A stretch of DNA of 22,036 bases from Veillonella sp. (lineage in GTDB: Bacteria > Bacillota > Negativicutes > Veillonellales > Veillonellaceae): assembly GCA_022737715.1 (NCBI GenBank), contig JAIITD010000016.1, positions 1-22,036 of the forward strand, written 5' to 3'. The notes below the pieces were generated by a model. It ran no database searches and was not told the DNA's origin. It was given only the letters and a program-made list of their open reading frames with translations. Each line of letters opens with the position of its first letter. Position 1 is the first letter of the stretch. The position numbers were made by a program, and so were the translations under genes. This document shows, piece by piece, positions 7,339-16,200 of this stretch.

Positions 7339-8591
7339 CACAAACGAATTTGTCCTGTACCAAATACAAAATATTTATAGGATGTTAATGCTTGTAATCC
7401 CATTGGTCCACGAGCATGAAGTTTTTGTGTACTAATGCCAATTTCAGCACCAAATCCAAATTCAAAACCATCTGTGAATCGGGTGGAAGCATTATGGTAA
7501 ACTGTCGAACAATCGATTAAATTCATAAAATGCTGAGCAGTCGTATTATTCTCGGTAACAATTGCTTCAGAATGATGAGTTGTATACCGATTAATATGTG
7601 AAATAGCCTCATCCACAGATGATACAATAGCTACATTTAAATCAAAATCATTATATTCTGTTCCAAAAGAATTATCATCCACAGCAACACCATTAACGAT
7701 TTGTAAAACCTCTGATGTGCCATGAATCGTTACATGATAATGTGCTAACTTTGTTTCTAAGCCCAATAGGAACTCTTTTGCAATAGAACTATGGACTAAT
7801 AAAGTTTCCATGGAATTACATACAGATGGACGCTGCACCTTAGCATTAACAGCTATATCAACAGCCATATCAATATTAGCTTCAGCATCAACATAGGTAT
7901 GACAAATACCACTTCCTGTTTCTATAACTGGTATCATACTATCGCGTACAACGCGTTGTATTAATCCTGCACCGCCCCGTGGGATGACTACATCTATATA
8001 ACGACGTTGTTGTAGCAATACACTGACAGCTTCACGATCCAAAACTTCTACCAACTGGATAGCTTCTCTTGGTAAATCATGGGCCTCTAATACGTCTTGC
8101 ATAATGGATACGATGATGCGATTTGTACGGAACGCTTCCTTACCACCGCGCAGAATAGTGGCATTAGCAGTTTTAAAACATAACGCTCCGGCATCAACGG
8201 TTACATTGGGACGCGCCTCAAAAATAATACCTATAACACCAAATGGTACAGCACGCTTCTCAATATGAAGTCCATTGGGCCTATCGATATTTTCTAGTAC
8301 GCTTCCTACCGGAGATGGTAATAGACTAACTTGACGAACACCTTCTGCCATTTGATTAATGCGATCTTTAGATAGTAGTAATCTATCTAACATCGTATCA
8401 GGTACCACGCCTCGAGCAGAATCCATGTCCATATTATTAGCTATTAAAATTTGTTCACTATGTTGAACTAACGCATCGGCCATATCACATAATATCTCAT
8501 TGATGCGTACATCTGGTAATTGCTGTAAAACAATAGATGCTGCTCGTGCAGATTCACCCATTTCTTTAAATATACTTTCATATGAATTCAT
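7338..8591 (-). CDS. proA: Glutamate-5-semialdehyde dehydrogenase (gamma-glutamyl phosphate reductase) ProA
   Basis: Second enzyme of proline synthesis, reducing gamma-glutamyl phosphate to glutamate-5-semialdehyde with NADPH. It has the aldehyde-dehydrogenase-type fold, with the catalytic Cys near residue 258 in VQRPSVCNSMETLLVH. Other conserved parts are FGVIGIIFEARPNVTVDAG, LRGGKEAF, VVIPRGGAGLI and the C-terminal GPMGLQALTSYKY. I chose ATG 8591, giving 417 aa, the usual length. GAGGTG lies just before it. Upstream TTG 8606 and ATG 8603 are in frame but have no ribosome-binding site. The proB stop at 8603 is 11 nt upstream. Confidence 0.95.
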   Translation of the reverse strand: MNSYESIFKEMGESARAASIVLQQLPDVRINEILCDMADALVQHSEQILIANNMDMDSARGVVPDTMLDRLLLSKDRINQMAEGVRQVSLLPSPVGSVLENIDRPNGLHIEKRAVPFGVIGIIFEARPNVTVDAGALCFKTANATILRGGKEAFRTNRIIVSIMQDVLEAHDLPREAIQLVEVLDREAVSVLLQQRRYIDVVIPRGGAGLIQRVVRDSMIPVIETGSGICHTYVDAEANIDMAVDIAVNAKVQRPSVCNSMETLLVHSSIAKEFLLGLETKLAHYHVTIHGTSEVLQIVNGVAVDDNSFGTEYNDFDLNVAIVSSVDEAISHINRYTTHHSEAIVTENNTTAQHFMNLIDCSTVYHNASTRFTDGFEFGFGAEIGISTQKLHARGPMGLQALTSYKYFVFGTGQIRL

Positions 8592-8602
8592 ACTGCACCT
8601 CA

Positions 8603-9724
8603 TCAATGAATAATTACTAAGTTATTTCTATGAACAACCTCATCATATGTTGTATCAATTTCTAATACACGAGCTATATCTTGCGTATTATGACCTTTAA
8701 TTTTGAGCAAATCTGTAGAACTATAATTCACTAATCCTCTGGCAATTTCTTTTCCCTTAGCAATAATTGATACTGTATCACCAGGTTCAAAAGATCCATC
8801 CACATCTATAATACCGGCTGGTAAAATACTAGCGCCGTGATGTAATACAGCTCTTGTACACCCTTCATCTATGGTAATACTGCCACTTAAGCGCTTACCA
8901 TAAGCTACCCAATGATGCTTTTGTGAAACACCTTGATCATTAGCGACAAATAATGTACCTATATTCTCACCTTTACATACTTTACGTAGAGAATTATCTG
9001 ATTCACCACTGGCAATAATCATATGTATACCTGAATTAGTCGCCATATGGGCAGCCTTAATTTTAGTATACATTCCACCGGTTCCCATACATGAACCAGC
9101 ACCGCCAGCAATTTCATAAGTTTCATCTGTAATCATTGAAACTTCATGGATTAAAGTAGCTGTAGAATCTGTAGCTGGGTTAGCCGTATATAAACCATCA
9201 ATATCAGATAAAATAATAAGCACATCAGCCTCTACAATACCTGCTACAGTGGCCGATAAGGTATCATTATCACCTATTTTATATTCTTCAATAGCTACTA
9301 CATCATTTTCGTTAATAATAGGGATGACATGAAGTTGTAATAACGCATGTAGTGTATTACGTAGGTTCAAATAACTATGACGAGAAGTACTATCCTCCTT
9401 AGTCAACAATATTTGAGCTACGGTTCTTCCATATTCTCTAAACATGCGTTCATACATATGAATGAGTACACCTTGTCCTACTGCAGCTGATGCTTGACGT
9501 AACACAAGATCTCTTGGTTTTTCTTTAAATCCTAGTGGTGCAAGTCCAGCACCGGTAGCCCCCGAGGAAACAAGAATAACCTCTTTCCCTTGGTTGGCAA
9601 GATCTGATAATTGACGGACTAAATGTTCTATCCGTTCTAAATTTAAATGACCATTTGGGTAACATAATGTACTGCTCCCCACTTTTACAACAATGCGTTT
9701 AGCATTCTTAATGGCATCTCTCAT
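8603..9724 (-). CDS. proB: Glutamate 5-kinase ProB with PUA domain
   Basis: First, normally feedback-controlled, step of proline synthesis: phosphorylation of glutamate by ATP. The amino-acid kinase domain (about residues 1-260) shows RIVVKVGSSTL at the start, VILVSSGATGAG, INENDVVA, FGDND-like IGDNDTLSA and LSDIDGLY. The C-terminal ~100 residues (GSITIDEGCTRAVLHHGASI...) form a PUA domain, as in E. coli ProB. Length 373 aa is normal. It has the ribosome-binding site AGGAG. The 36 nt before it show no attenuator or T-box, so control is probably at the enzyme level. Confidence 0.95.
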   Translation of the reverse strand: MRDAIKNAKRIVVKVGSSTLCYPNGHLNLERIEHLVRQLSDLANQGKEVILVSSGATGAGLAPLGFKEKPRDLVLRQASAAVGQGVLIHMYERMFREYGRTVAQILLTKEDSTSRHSYLNLRNTLHALLQLHVIPIINENDVVAIEEYKIGDNDTLSATVAGIVEADVLIILSDIDGLYTANPATDSTATLIHEVSMITDETYEIAGGAGSCMGTGGMYTKIKAAHMATNSGIHMIIASGESDNSLRKVCKGENIGTLFVANDQGVSQKHHWVAYGKRLSGSITIDEGCTRAVLHHGASILPAGIIDVDGSFEPGDTVSIIAKGKEIARGLVNYSSTDLLKIKGHNTQDIARVLEIDTTYDEVVHRNNLVIIH

Positions 9725-9760
9725 ACAATCATCTCCTATAAGGGAAAAAGGTTATAACTA

Positions 9761-10045
9761 TTATTTCGGTAATATAATTTTTGGTTCTTTTTTAGCTTTA
9801 TAAAGAACACCATTGAATCCAATAACTTGTACTAATTCAGCCCCAAGCATATCAGCCAATTCTTGGAAAATCGCTTTATCTTCTGGACTATTATTAAGCA
9901 ATTTAACCTTAATTAACTCACGAGCCATCAATGCTGCTCTAGTACTATCAATGACGCTATCTTCAAGGCCATTTTTACCAATTTGCACAACAGCTGGCAT
10001 AGTGGCAGCTAATGAGCGTAAATACCGTTTTTGTTTTCCTGTCAT
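9761..10045 (-). CDS. yhbY: YhbY-type CRM-domain RNA-binding protein
   Basis: A 94-aa single-domain protein of the CRS1/YhbY (CRM) family that associates with pre-50S ribosomal particles. The family pattern is complete: MTGKQKRYLRSLA at the start, the GKNGL loop at residues 23-27 (VQIGKNGLEDSV), ELIKVKLLNN, and the C-terminal GAELVQVIGFNGVLYK. It directly follows obg, another 50S assembly factor. The obg stop TAG forms part of the ribosome-binding site (TAGGAG) for this gene, which implies coupling. The pair is conserved across Firmicutes. Confidence 0.93.
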   Translation of the reverse strand: MTGKQKRYLRSLAATMPAVVQIGKNGLEDSVIDSTRAALMARELIKVKLLNNSPEDKAIFQELADMLGAELVQVIGFNGVLYKAKKEPKIILPK

Positions 10046-10053
10046 TATAACTC

Positions 10054-11325
10054 CTAGTCTCTGAATGTGAATCGTTGGTCACCAATAACAACTTCATCGC
10101 CTTCTTGGCACCCTTTTTCACGTAATTTATTATCCAATTCCATAAAACGCCAAATACGTTGGAATCGACGTAACGATTGATCATCGTCAAGATTTGTCAT
10201 CGCCACAAGTCGTTCGATACGTTTACCTGTAATATAAAAGGCAGCATCATCGCCACGGGTAATGACAAATTCAGTATCTGGTTTCGCTTCATACATAACC
10301 GTATCATCAGTGGCTTCAACTTCTGGCTCATAATTTTCTACGTAATAATAAGCACGTTCCATAAGTTCAGGTAAACCTTCGCCACTTAATGCATTGATTA
10401 AGAAAACTTCATAGCCTTTATCCTCAAAATAAGCTTTTGTTTTTGGAATTGTTTCATCATCAAAGACAAGATCAATTTTATTGAGTGCTACAATTTGTTT
10501 CTTATTAGCTAATTTTTCTGAATATTTACGTAACTCATCATTAATAGCATCAAAGTCTACCTTAGGATCACGTCCTTCTATACCAGATACATCAAGAACG
10601 TGAATGAGAATATTCGTACGTTCTACGTGACGTAAGAAGTTATGTCCAAGGCCTACACCTTCGCTGGCACCTTCGATAAGTCCAGGAATATCAGCTAAGA
10701 CAAAGCTACGGTCACCAGAAATGGTAACAACCCCCAATACAGGTGTTAAAGTAGTAAAGTGATAAGCTGCCACTTCTGGTTGTGCTTTAGATACTTTGCG
10801 TAGAATACTGGATTTACCAACGCTTGGATAACCAAGCAAGCCCACATCAGCCAACACCTTTAACTCTAGTTGTAACCAACGTTCTTCCCCTGGTTCTCCT
10901 TTTTCAGCGAAAGTAGGGGCACGATTAGAACTAGATAGGAATCTCGCGTTGCCGCGACCACCACGACCGCCTTTAGCAATGATAAAGGTATCACCATCGT
11001 GAACCAAGTCACAGAATACCTTGCCTGATTCTTCATCCTTAACAACAGTGCCTAATGGAACAGGAATAAGTAAATCCTCTGCGCCACGACCATGTTTATT
11101 GGCACTTTCACCATTGCCACCCTTCGGTGCTTTAAATTGACGTTTATAGCGAAAATCTACAAGAGTATTAATATTTTTATCTGCTTTTAAAACGACATCT
11201 GCCCCTTGACCACCATCGCCACCGCTAGGTCCGCCATTAGGAACATATTTCTCTCGACGAAAACTGGACATACCGTCTCCGCCATCACCCGCTTTTACAA
11301 ATACACGAGCGCGATCTATAAACAT
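10054..11325 (-). CDS. obg: GTPase Obg (CgtA), ribosome assembly and stress GTPase
   Basis: A 423-aa three-domain Obg. It has an N-terminal glycine-rich Obg fold (residues 1-158, with GDGGDG, GGPSGGDGGQGADV, GGRGGRGN), a central GTPase and a C-terminal OCT domain (about 345-423). GTPase motifs are G1 GYPSVGKSS (165-173), G2 FTTLTP, G3 DIPGLIEGAS, G4 NKID and G5-like NALSGEG. The P-loop ends in SS where ST is more common; the hydroxyl for Mg is kept. Obg helps 50S assembly and binds ppGpp. The OCT domain is present, as in other Firmicutes. It has the ribosome-binding site AAGGA, and 22 nt separate it from the protease gene upstream. Confidence 0.96.
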   Translation of the reverse strand: MFIDRARVFVKAGDGGDGMSSFRREKYVPNGGPSGGDGGQGADVVLKADKNINTLVDFRYKRQFKAPKGGNGESANKHGRGAEDLLIPVPLGTVVKDEESGKVFCDLVHDGDTFIIAKGGRGGRGNARFLSSSNRAPTFAEKGEPGEERWLQLELKVLADVGLLGYPSVGKSSILRKVSKAQPEVAAYHFTTLTPVLGVVTISGDRSFVLADIPGLIEGASEGVGLGHNFLRHVERTNILIHVLDVSGIEGRDPKVDFDAINDELRKYSEKLANKKQIVALNKIDLVFDDETIPKTKAYFEDKGYEVFLINALSGEGLPELMERAYYYVENYEPEVEATDDTVMYEAKPDTEFVITRGDDAAFYITGKRIERLVAMTNLDDDQSLRRFQRIWRFMELDNKLREKGCQEGDEVVIGDQRFTFRD

Positions 11326-11347
11326 AATTACATCCTTTTCTGCAAAA

Positions 11348-12484
11348 CTATTTTAATAGTTCTATTGCCTTTTGAATTTGAATATCTGACATATCACTAG
11401 ATGGTGTAGTTCCCTTTGGTAATTCTAGAACTACATCTGGTTGAATACCAGTGCCATCAATAATACGATCATTAGGAGTATGGTATTTAGCAATCGTCAC
11501 TTTAATACCTTCATCCTCTAGATTTGGATATACGCTTTGAACAGTCCCTTTACCATAACTATTAGTACCTACAATAGTACCTAACTTTCTATCTTGAATA
11601 GCGCCGGCAATGATTTCAGATGCACTAGCAGAGCCTTTATTAATAAGGACGACCATAGGCAATGCAGGATTCTTTCCATCGGATACATAGTTTTTTTTCT
11701 TTCCATCACGTGTAGTGAAAGATACTAATGTACCTTCTGGCATAATAATACTGGCAATATCTTGAGCACTATTGAGTAATCCACCAGGGTTATCGCGTAG
11801 GTCTAGAACTAACGAAGTCATCCCTTCAGAGAGAAGCTGTTCATATTGAGTTTTAAAATCCCCTGCTGTATGTTCAGCAAATTGACTGATCCGAATATAT
11901 CCAATGTGGTCGGATAGCATCTTACTTTTTACGGTAGGTAATACAATCTCTTCTCTTGTTACGTTAAACGTTAATAATTGATTATCCCGTTCAACCACAA
12001 TCGTGACATTGCTTCCAGCTTCACCACGTATTTTTGAAGCTGCATCTTCGATCGTCATAGAATTAGTATCTACACCATCAATGGATACGATGTGATCACC
12101 GCTTTTGATGCCAGCTTTATAAGCCGGCATATCATCAATAACGGATACTGCTTCCAACCCCTTTGAACCATGTCCAAGAACCATGCCCACACCTGCATAT
12201 GTGCCAGATGTATGCTCCTTCATCGATTCAAAGTCATCTTTATCTAAATAGACACTATGAGGTTCTCCTAAGGAAGCTACTATACCTTTTAACATACCAT
12301 CAAACAATGTGGCTTTACTTACAGGCGTCATAAATTTCTGAGTCGTTATATAATAAGTCACCACAAATCGAGGCAACCCCATAGCGGATCCGGAAATATA
12401 CCAAAATACGAGCCAAAACATAACGATGGACGCAAATATATATTTAATTAGCGCTAAACCAATTCTTTTAAAATTATTATTCAT
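11348..12484 (-). CDS. S41-family C-terminal processing peptidase (CtpA-like)
   Basis: A 378-aa membrane-anchored, extracytoplasmic serine protease. It has an N-terminal transmembrane helix at about residues 10-35, a PDZ domain at about 90-170 (GVGMVLG..., PAYKAGIKSGDHIVSIDG), and the S41 catalytic core. By alignment with the plant D1 protease, the catalytic dyad is Ser287 in GSASASEI and Lys312 in NSYGKGTVQ. These proteases trim or degrade envelope proteins with exposed C-termini, and in several bacteria they control peptidoglycan hydrolases. The M23 protein gene ends 1 nt before this ATG (TAG-A-ATG), so the neighbour is a plausible substrate or partner. Sporulation roles are unlikely in a non-sporing relative. 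Confidence 0.93.
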   Translation of the reverse strand: MNNNFKRIGLALIKYIFASIVMFWLVFWYISGSAMGLPRFVVTYYITTQKFMTPVSKATLFDGMLKGIVASLGEPHSVYLDKDDFESMKEHTSGTYAGVGMVLGHGSKGLEAVSVIDDMPAYKAGIKSGDHIVSIDGVDTNSMTIEDAASKIRGEAGSNVTIVVERDNQLLTFNVTREEIVLPTVKSKMLSDHIGYIRISQFAEHTAGDFKTQYEQLLSEGMTSLVLDLRDNPGGLLNSAQDIASIIMPEGTLVSFTTRDGKKKNYVSDGKNPALPMVVLINKGSASASEIIAGAIQDRKLGTIVGTNSYGKGTVQSVYPNLEDEGIKVTIAKYHTPNDRIIDGTGIQPDVVLELPKGTTPSSDMSDIQIQKAIELLK

Positions 12485-12485
12485 T

Positions 12486-13682
12486 CTATAAATAACCCAT
12501 AGGATCTACTGGATCCCCGTTTACACGAACTTCAAAGTGAACATGAGGTCCTGTACTATTGCCCGTACTGCCGGCATAGGAAATAACTTGACCTTTCGCA
12601 ACAGATTGACCTTCATCTACAGCGAGTTCAGAGTTATGACCATATAGTGTAGAAAGTCCATTACCATGATCGATAACTACAGCATAGCCATAGCCGCCCA
12701 TCCATCCAGACCAAACTACGACGCCACCATCAGCAGCATGAACAGGTGTTCCTTCATCAACGCCAATATCAATACCGGAGTGATAAATTGTAGTCCCCCA
12801 AATTGGATGAACACGATAGCCATAAGGGGAAGTGATTTCACCACTAACAGGCCAGCCAAGTTGTCCTGTACCTTGTACCCAATTATCTGATGCACCTTGC
12901 CCACCAGAGGATTGAGCCGCGGCCGCAGCCGCTGCAGCAGCTGCGGCACGTGCAGCTTGTCGTTCTTTCAACATAGCACTTACTTGGGCTGAGGAAGCAT
13001 TAAGTTCTTCAATTGCTTGCATTGCAGTTGCTCTATCATTTTGCGCTTTTTGAAGAACCACATTGCGTTCTGCTTTTTTCTGTTCAATTTCAGCCTGTTT
13101 AGCAAGTGCAGATTTTTCTAATTCAACCAACTTAGCACGATCTGCTTCGAGTTTTTGTTTATGAGCTTCAATGTCAGCACGCTCTTTTTTAATTTCGTTA
13201 ATCAAGGTGATATCAGAATCGATAATTCGTTTTAAAACCTCTAATCGATTAGCGAAATCACTAAAATCTTTAGACCCAATAACTACATCAAGATAACTAA
13301 GTCGTCCATTGATATAAATATCACGAACTCGTTTATAAAATACGGATTCTCGACCTTCTAATCGTTTTTGAGCTTCTGCCAATTGACGTTCATTAAGTGT
13401 AATATCATTTTCTACAGCTACACGCTGCTCTTTAATCGTACCTAACTCAGCAGTCGCTTGACGAAGTTGTTCTTCAATTTGTCGCAACTGTTCAGAAACG
13501 CTTCCAATCACAGTTTCCGCATCTGCTTTTGCAGCATTTTGCTGGTTAACTTGTTGTTGAATCGAATCTAATTGATTTGTTAAATCTTCATCTTCAGCCA
13601 TAATATAGGCTGGTGTCCCGCATAATACCACTCCCGAAAGAAGGGCTGCTACGAGACGAGTTTTAAATGTATACTGTCTCAT
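12486..13682 (-). CDS. Secreted coiled-coil M23 murein hydrolase / EnvC-like FtsEX partner
   Basis: A 398-aa protein with a signal peptide (about residues 1-29, cut near AYIMA), a long two-part coiled coil (about 32-115 and 150-245) and an alanine-rich linker (243-256). The C-terminal LytM/M23 endopeptidase domain spans about 275-398. The metal-binding pattern is intact: H301 and D305 in HSGIDIG, H349 in LYGHN, and H380/H382 in GPHVHFE. This is the EnvC/CwlO-type architecture that FtsEX controls, and it lies 10 nt after ftsX. E. coli EnvC has a degenerate LytM domain and only activates amidases; this one could cut peptidoglycan itself. Which of these it does cannot be seen from sequence. Confidence 0.92.
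   Translation of the reverse strand: MRQYTFKTRLVAALLSGVVLCGTPAYIMAEDEDLTNQLDSIQQQVNQQNAAKADAETVIGSVSEQLRQIEEQLRQATAELGTIKEQRVAVENDITLNERQLAEAQKRLEGRESVFYKRVRDIYINGRLSYLDVVIGSKDFSDFANRLEVLKRIIDSDITLINEIKKERADIEAHKQKLEADRAKLVELEKSALAKQAEIEQKKAERNVVLQKAQNDRATAMQAIEELNASSAQVSAMLKERQAARAAAAAAAAAAAQSSGGQGASDNWVQGTGQLGWPVSGEITSPYGYRVHPIWGTTIYHSGIDIGVDEGTPVHAADGGVVVWSGWMGGYGYAVVIDHGNGLSTLYGHNSELAVDEGQSVAKGQVISYAGSTGNSTGPHVHFEVRVNGDPVDPMGYL
12915..12947 (-). repeat. Eleven-alanine run in linker of the M23 protein
   Basis: Codons for residues 246-256 of the M23 protein are all GCN, giving 11 alanines in a row, preceded by AAR. The third codon base varies (GCC, GCA, GCT and GCG are all used), so this is not a simple triplet expansion. 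The segment lies between coiled coil and catalytic domain and would form a short helix or linker, perhaps comparable in position to regulatory arms of EnvC proteins. Confidence 0.85.
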
Positions 13683-13692
13683 AATCCCTCTA

Positions 13693-14580
13693 CTATACTT
13701 TCATATATTGTTTCAATGAAATGGTACTGCCAATAATGCCTACGATAATCCCACCGCCAATTAAGCATGCTACTAATTGATAGAAGAATGGGAACATAGG
13801 AACTAATGGGAAGAATGCAAGTGAATCGGATACTTCTATGGTAATAAAATGATAGAACTCACCCACGCATAATACGGCAATAATGGACCCAATAAAGCCT
13901 AACAACATGCCTTCGATAACAAATGGCCAACGAATAAAGCCATTAGTAGCACCTACATATTTCATAATCGCAATCTCTTTGCGACGAGCAAATACAGTTA
14001 AACGAATAGTGTTAGAAATAATAAACAATGTAGCTGCTGCTAAGAAACCGATGAGTACGATACCACCAATACGGATAATTTGTGTAATTCGGAACAATTC
14101 CTCAATGATGTCTTGACCATAATGTGTACTTTCTACGCCTTGGAATGTAGTTACTAATTTAGCTGTAGATTTAACATCTTCAGGATTTTCAAAGGTAAGA
14201 ACATAAGAGTTTGGCAATGGATTTACACCACCTAAGGCATTCACCAATTGTTGTTGATCCCCCAAGCGCTCCTTAAATTCTTTCATAGCTTGTTCTTTAT
14301 TAACAAATTCTAAGTGTTTTAGATTTGGAATTGCTTTCACTTGCTTACCAACAGCCATAATTTGCTCTGTAGTAAGACCATCTTTCAAATACACACTTAA
14401 CTGCACTTGATTCTCTAAGCTCGATGCCATGTTATTAAGATTGATAACGCCACAGAGAAATACACCAAGCATAAATAAAGATAATGCTACAGTGGAAATA
14501 GACGCTAATGTCATAAGGCCATTGCGTTTCATGGACTTTAAGGCTTCCTTAAAGAAATATTTCATTGTTCTAGGCTTCAT
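13693..14580 (-). CDS. ftsX: Cell division ABC transporter permease FtsX
   Basis: An FtsX-type membrane subunit with four transmembrane segments: one near the N-terminus (LMTLASISTVALSLFMLGVF), a large extracytoplasmic loop that in this family contacts murein hydrolases, then three helices in the C-terminal FtsX/MacB-like domain (IGGIVLIGFLAAATLFIIS, FVIEGMLLGFIGSIIAVLC, LVACLIGGGIIVGIIG). FtsEX transmits ATP hydrolysis across the membrane to activate cell-wall hydrolysis at division. I set the start at ATG 14580 (295 aa), which has GAGGGG about 11 nt upstream. GTG 14592 abuts that site and ATG 14565 has none, but the latter would also fit family length. It overlaps ftsE by 11 nt. Confidence 0.92.
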   Translation of the reverse strand: MKPRTMKYFFKEALKSMKRNGLMTLASISTVALSLFMLGVFLCGVINLNNMASSLENQVQLSVYLKDGLTTEQIMAVGKQVKAIPNLKHLEFVNKEQAMKEFKERLGDQQQLVNALGGVNPLPNSYVLTFENPEDVKSTAKLVTTFQGVESTHYGQDIIEELFRITQIIRIGGIVLIGFLAAATLFIISNTIRLTVFARRKEIAIMKYVGATNGFIRWPFVIEGMLLGFIGSIIAVLCVGEFYHFITIEVSDSLAFFPLVPMFPFFYQLVACLIGGGIIVGIIGSTISLKQYMKV

Positions 14581-15256
14581 TAAATTCTGCACCCCTCATA
14601 TTATCACTAAGAACACGACCATCTTTTAATTCGATAACTCGCTTATTTAAATAGGTAACAATATCCATATTATGGGTAACCATAATTACAGTAGTGCCAA
14701 AATTATTGATATGCTTGAACAAATCTACAATGTCTTTACTCGTATTCGGATCAAGATTGCCAGTTGGTTCATCTGCAATTAATACAGATGGACGATTGAC
14801 GATAGCCCGTGCAATCGCTACACGTTGCTGTTCACCACCTGATAAATCCTCTGGCAAATCATTCGCCTTATCAGATAAGCCAACTAATTCAAGAACGTGA
14901 GTTACCTTCTCTTTTATTACCTTAGGTTTCTCCTCGATAACCTCTAAAGCAAAAGCGATATTTTCAGCTACGCTTTTGTTAGGTAATAGTCGGAAATCTT
15001 GAAATACTACGCCTAATTTACGACGTAATTTTGGTATTTTACTACGTTTCAATTTTGTAACATCAAATTCATCAACTATAACTAATCCAGAATCTGGTGT
15101 AACTTCATGAGTTAATAATTTAAACAACGTAGATTTACCAGCCCCACTATGACCACAAATCAATACAAACTCACCATCATTAATGGTGATGCACACATTA
15201 TCAAGTGCAGTAGATCCGTTTTCATATACTTTACTAACATTCTTAAATTCTATCAT
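14570..15256 (-). CDS. ftsE: Cell division ATP-binding protein FtsE
   Basis: A 228-aa ABC ATPase with Walker A GHSGAGKST at residues 35-43, Q-loop VFQDFRLLP, signature LSGGEQQRVAIARA, Walker B VLIADEPTGNLD and switch histidine in VTHNMD. The FtsE-type sequence around the Q-loop (KLGVVFQDFRLL) and the ftsX gene immediately following identify it. It powers the FtsEX complex. The ribosome-binding site AGGGG lies 5 nt before ATG, 11 nt after the transketolase gene. Confidence 0.96.
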   Translation of the reverse strand: MIEFKNVSKVYENGSTALDNVCITINDGEFVLICGHSGAGKSTLFKLLTHEVTPDSGLVIVDEFDVTKLKRSKIPKLRRKLGVVFQDFRLLPNKSVAENIAFALEVIEEKPKVIKEKVTHVLELVGLSDKANDLPEDLSGGEQQRVAIARAIVNRPSVLIADEPTGNLDPNTSKDIVDLFKHINNFGTTVIMVTHNMDIVTYLNKRVIELKDGRVLSDNMRGAEFNEA

Positions 15257-15267
15257 TGGTTCCCCTT

Positions 15268-16200
15268 TTATTTACGTGTCACCACTTTTTTAACTGCTTT
15301 TACAATATCTTCAGCTGTTAACCCATATTTCGCCATCAATTCTTTTGGTGTACCACTCTCCCCAAATGTATCTTGAACACCAACGAATTCCATAGGAACA
15401 GGTTTATGTGCAACAACAACTTCAGATACAGCAGAACCTAAACCGCCTAAAATATTATGTTCTTCAGCAGTCACAATAGCACCTGTTTCTTCAGCGGCTT
15501 TAATGATGGCATTAGCATCGATAGGTTTAATGGATGCCATATTAATAACGCGAGCAGAAATTTGTTCACCTTCTAGTTGTTTAGCTGCTTCAACTGCAGG
15601 GCCTACTAAAGCACCACAAGCGATAATTGTCACATCAGAACCATCTTTTAATTGATTGGATTTACCAGGTGTGAAAGTATAGCCTTCTGCTGTTATATCA
15701 TCAACACCAGCACGACCGAGACGTACATAAACTGGACCATTATAATCAGCAACCCATTGAATGACAGATTCTGTTTCTTTTTCATCTGCTGGCACAATAA
15801 CAGTCATGTTTGGTAAAACACGCATACATGCGATATCTTCTAAACTTTGATGAGTTGCACCATCTTCACCTACAGTAATACCTGCATGTGTAGCACATAC
15901 TTTCACATTAAGTTTTGGATAGCATACAGCATTACGGATTTGTTCAAATGCACGACCAGTTGCAAACATAGCAAAGGAAGATACAAATGGAATCTTACCT
16001 GCTGCAGCTAAACCGGCACCTACAGAGATTAGATTTTGTTCAGCAATACCTACATTAAAGAAACGGTCTGGACACTCCTTCTTAAATGTATCAGTCTTAG
16101 TAGATTTTGATAAATCAGCATCAAGAACAATAATATTAGAATTTTCTTTACCAATTTTTGCTAGCGCATTACCGTACGCTTCACGTGTTGCTTTACCCAT
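15268..16200 (-). CDS. Transketolase, C-terminal subunit (Pyr and C-terminal domains)
   Basis: A 310-aa protein equal to the second half of transketolase. The pyrimidine-binding domain carries the catalytic Glu in FNVGIAEQNLISVGAGLA (about residue 54), and the C-terminal regulatory domain follows (TIIACGALVGPAVEAA, ...TAEEHNILGGLGSAVSE, GESGTPKELMAKYGL). With the N-terminal subunit it should form the active site of the non-oxidative pentose phosphate enzyme, transferring two-carbon ketol units using thiamine diphosphate. Its ATG shares one base with the stop of the partner gene (TAATG), and GGGGG lies in the partner's last codons, so the two are made in equal amounts. Confidence 0.95.
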   Translation of the reverse strand: MGKATREAYGNALAKIGKENSNIIVLDADLSKSTKTDTFKKECPDRFFNVGIAEQNLISVGAGLAAAGKIPFVSSFAMFATGRAFEQIRNAVCYPKLNVKVCATHAGITVGEDGATHQSLEDIACMRVLPNMTVIVPADEKETESVIQWVADYNGPVYVRLGRAGVDDITAEGYTFTPGKSNQLKDGSDVTIIACGALVGPAVEAAKQLEGEQISARVINMASIKPIDANAIIKAAEETGAIVTAEEHNILGGLGSAVSEVVVAHKPVPMEFVGVQDTFGESGTPKELMAKYGLTAEDIVKAVKKVVTRK

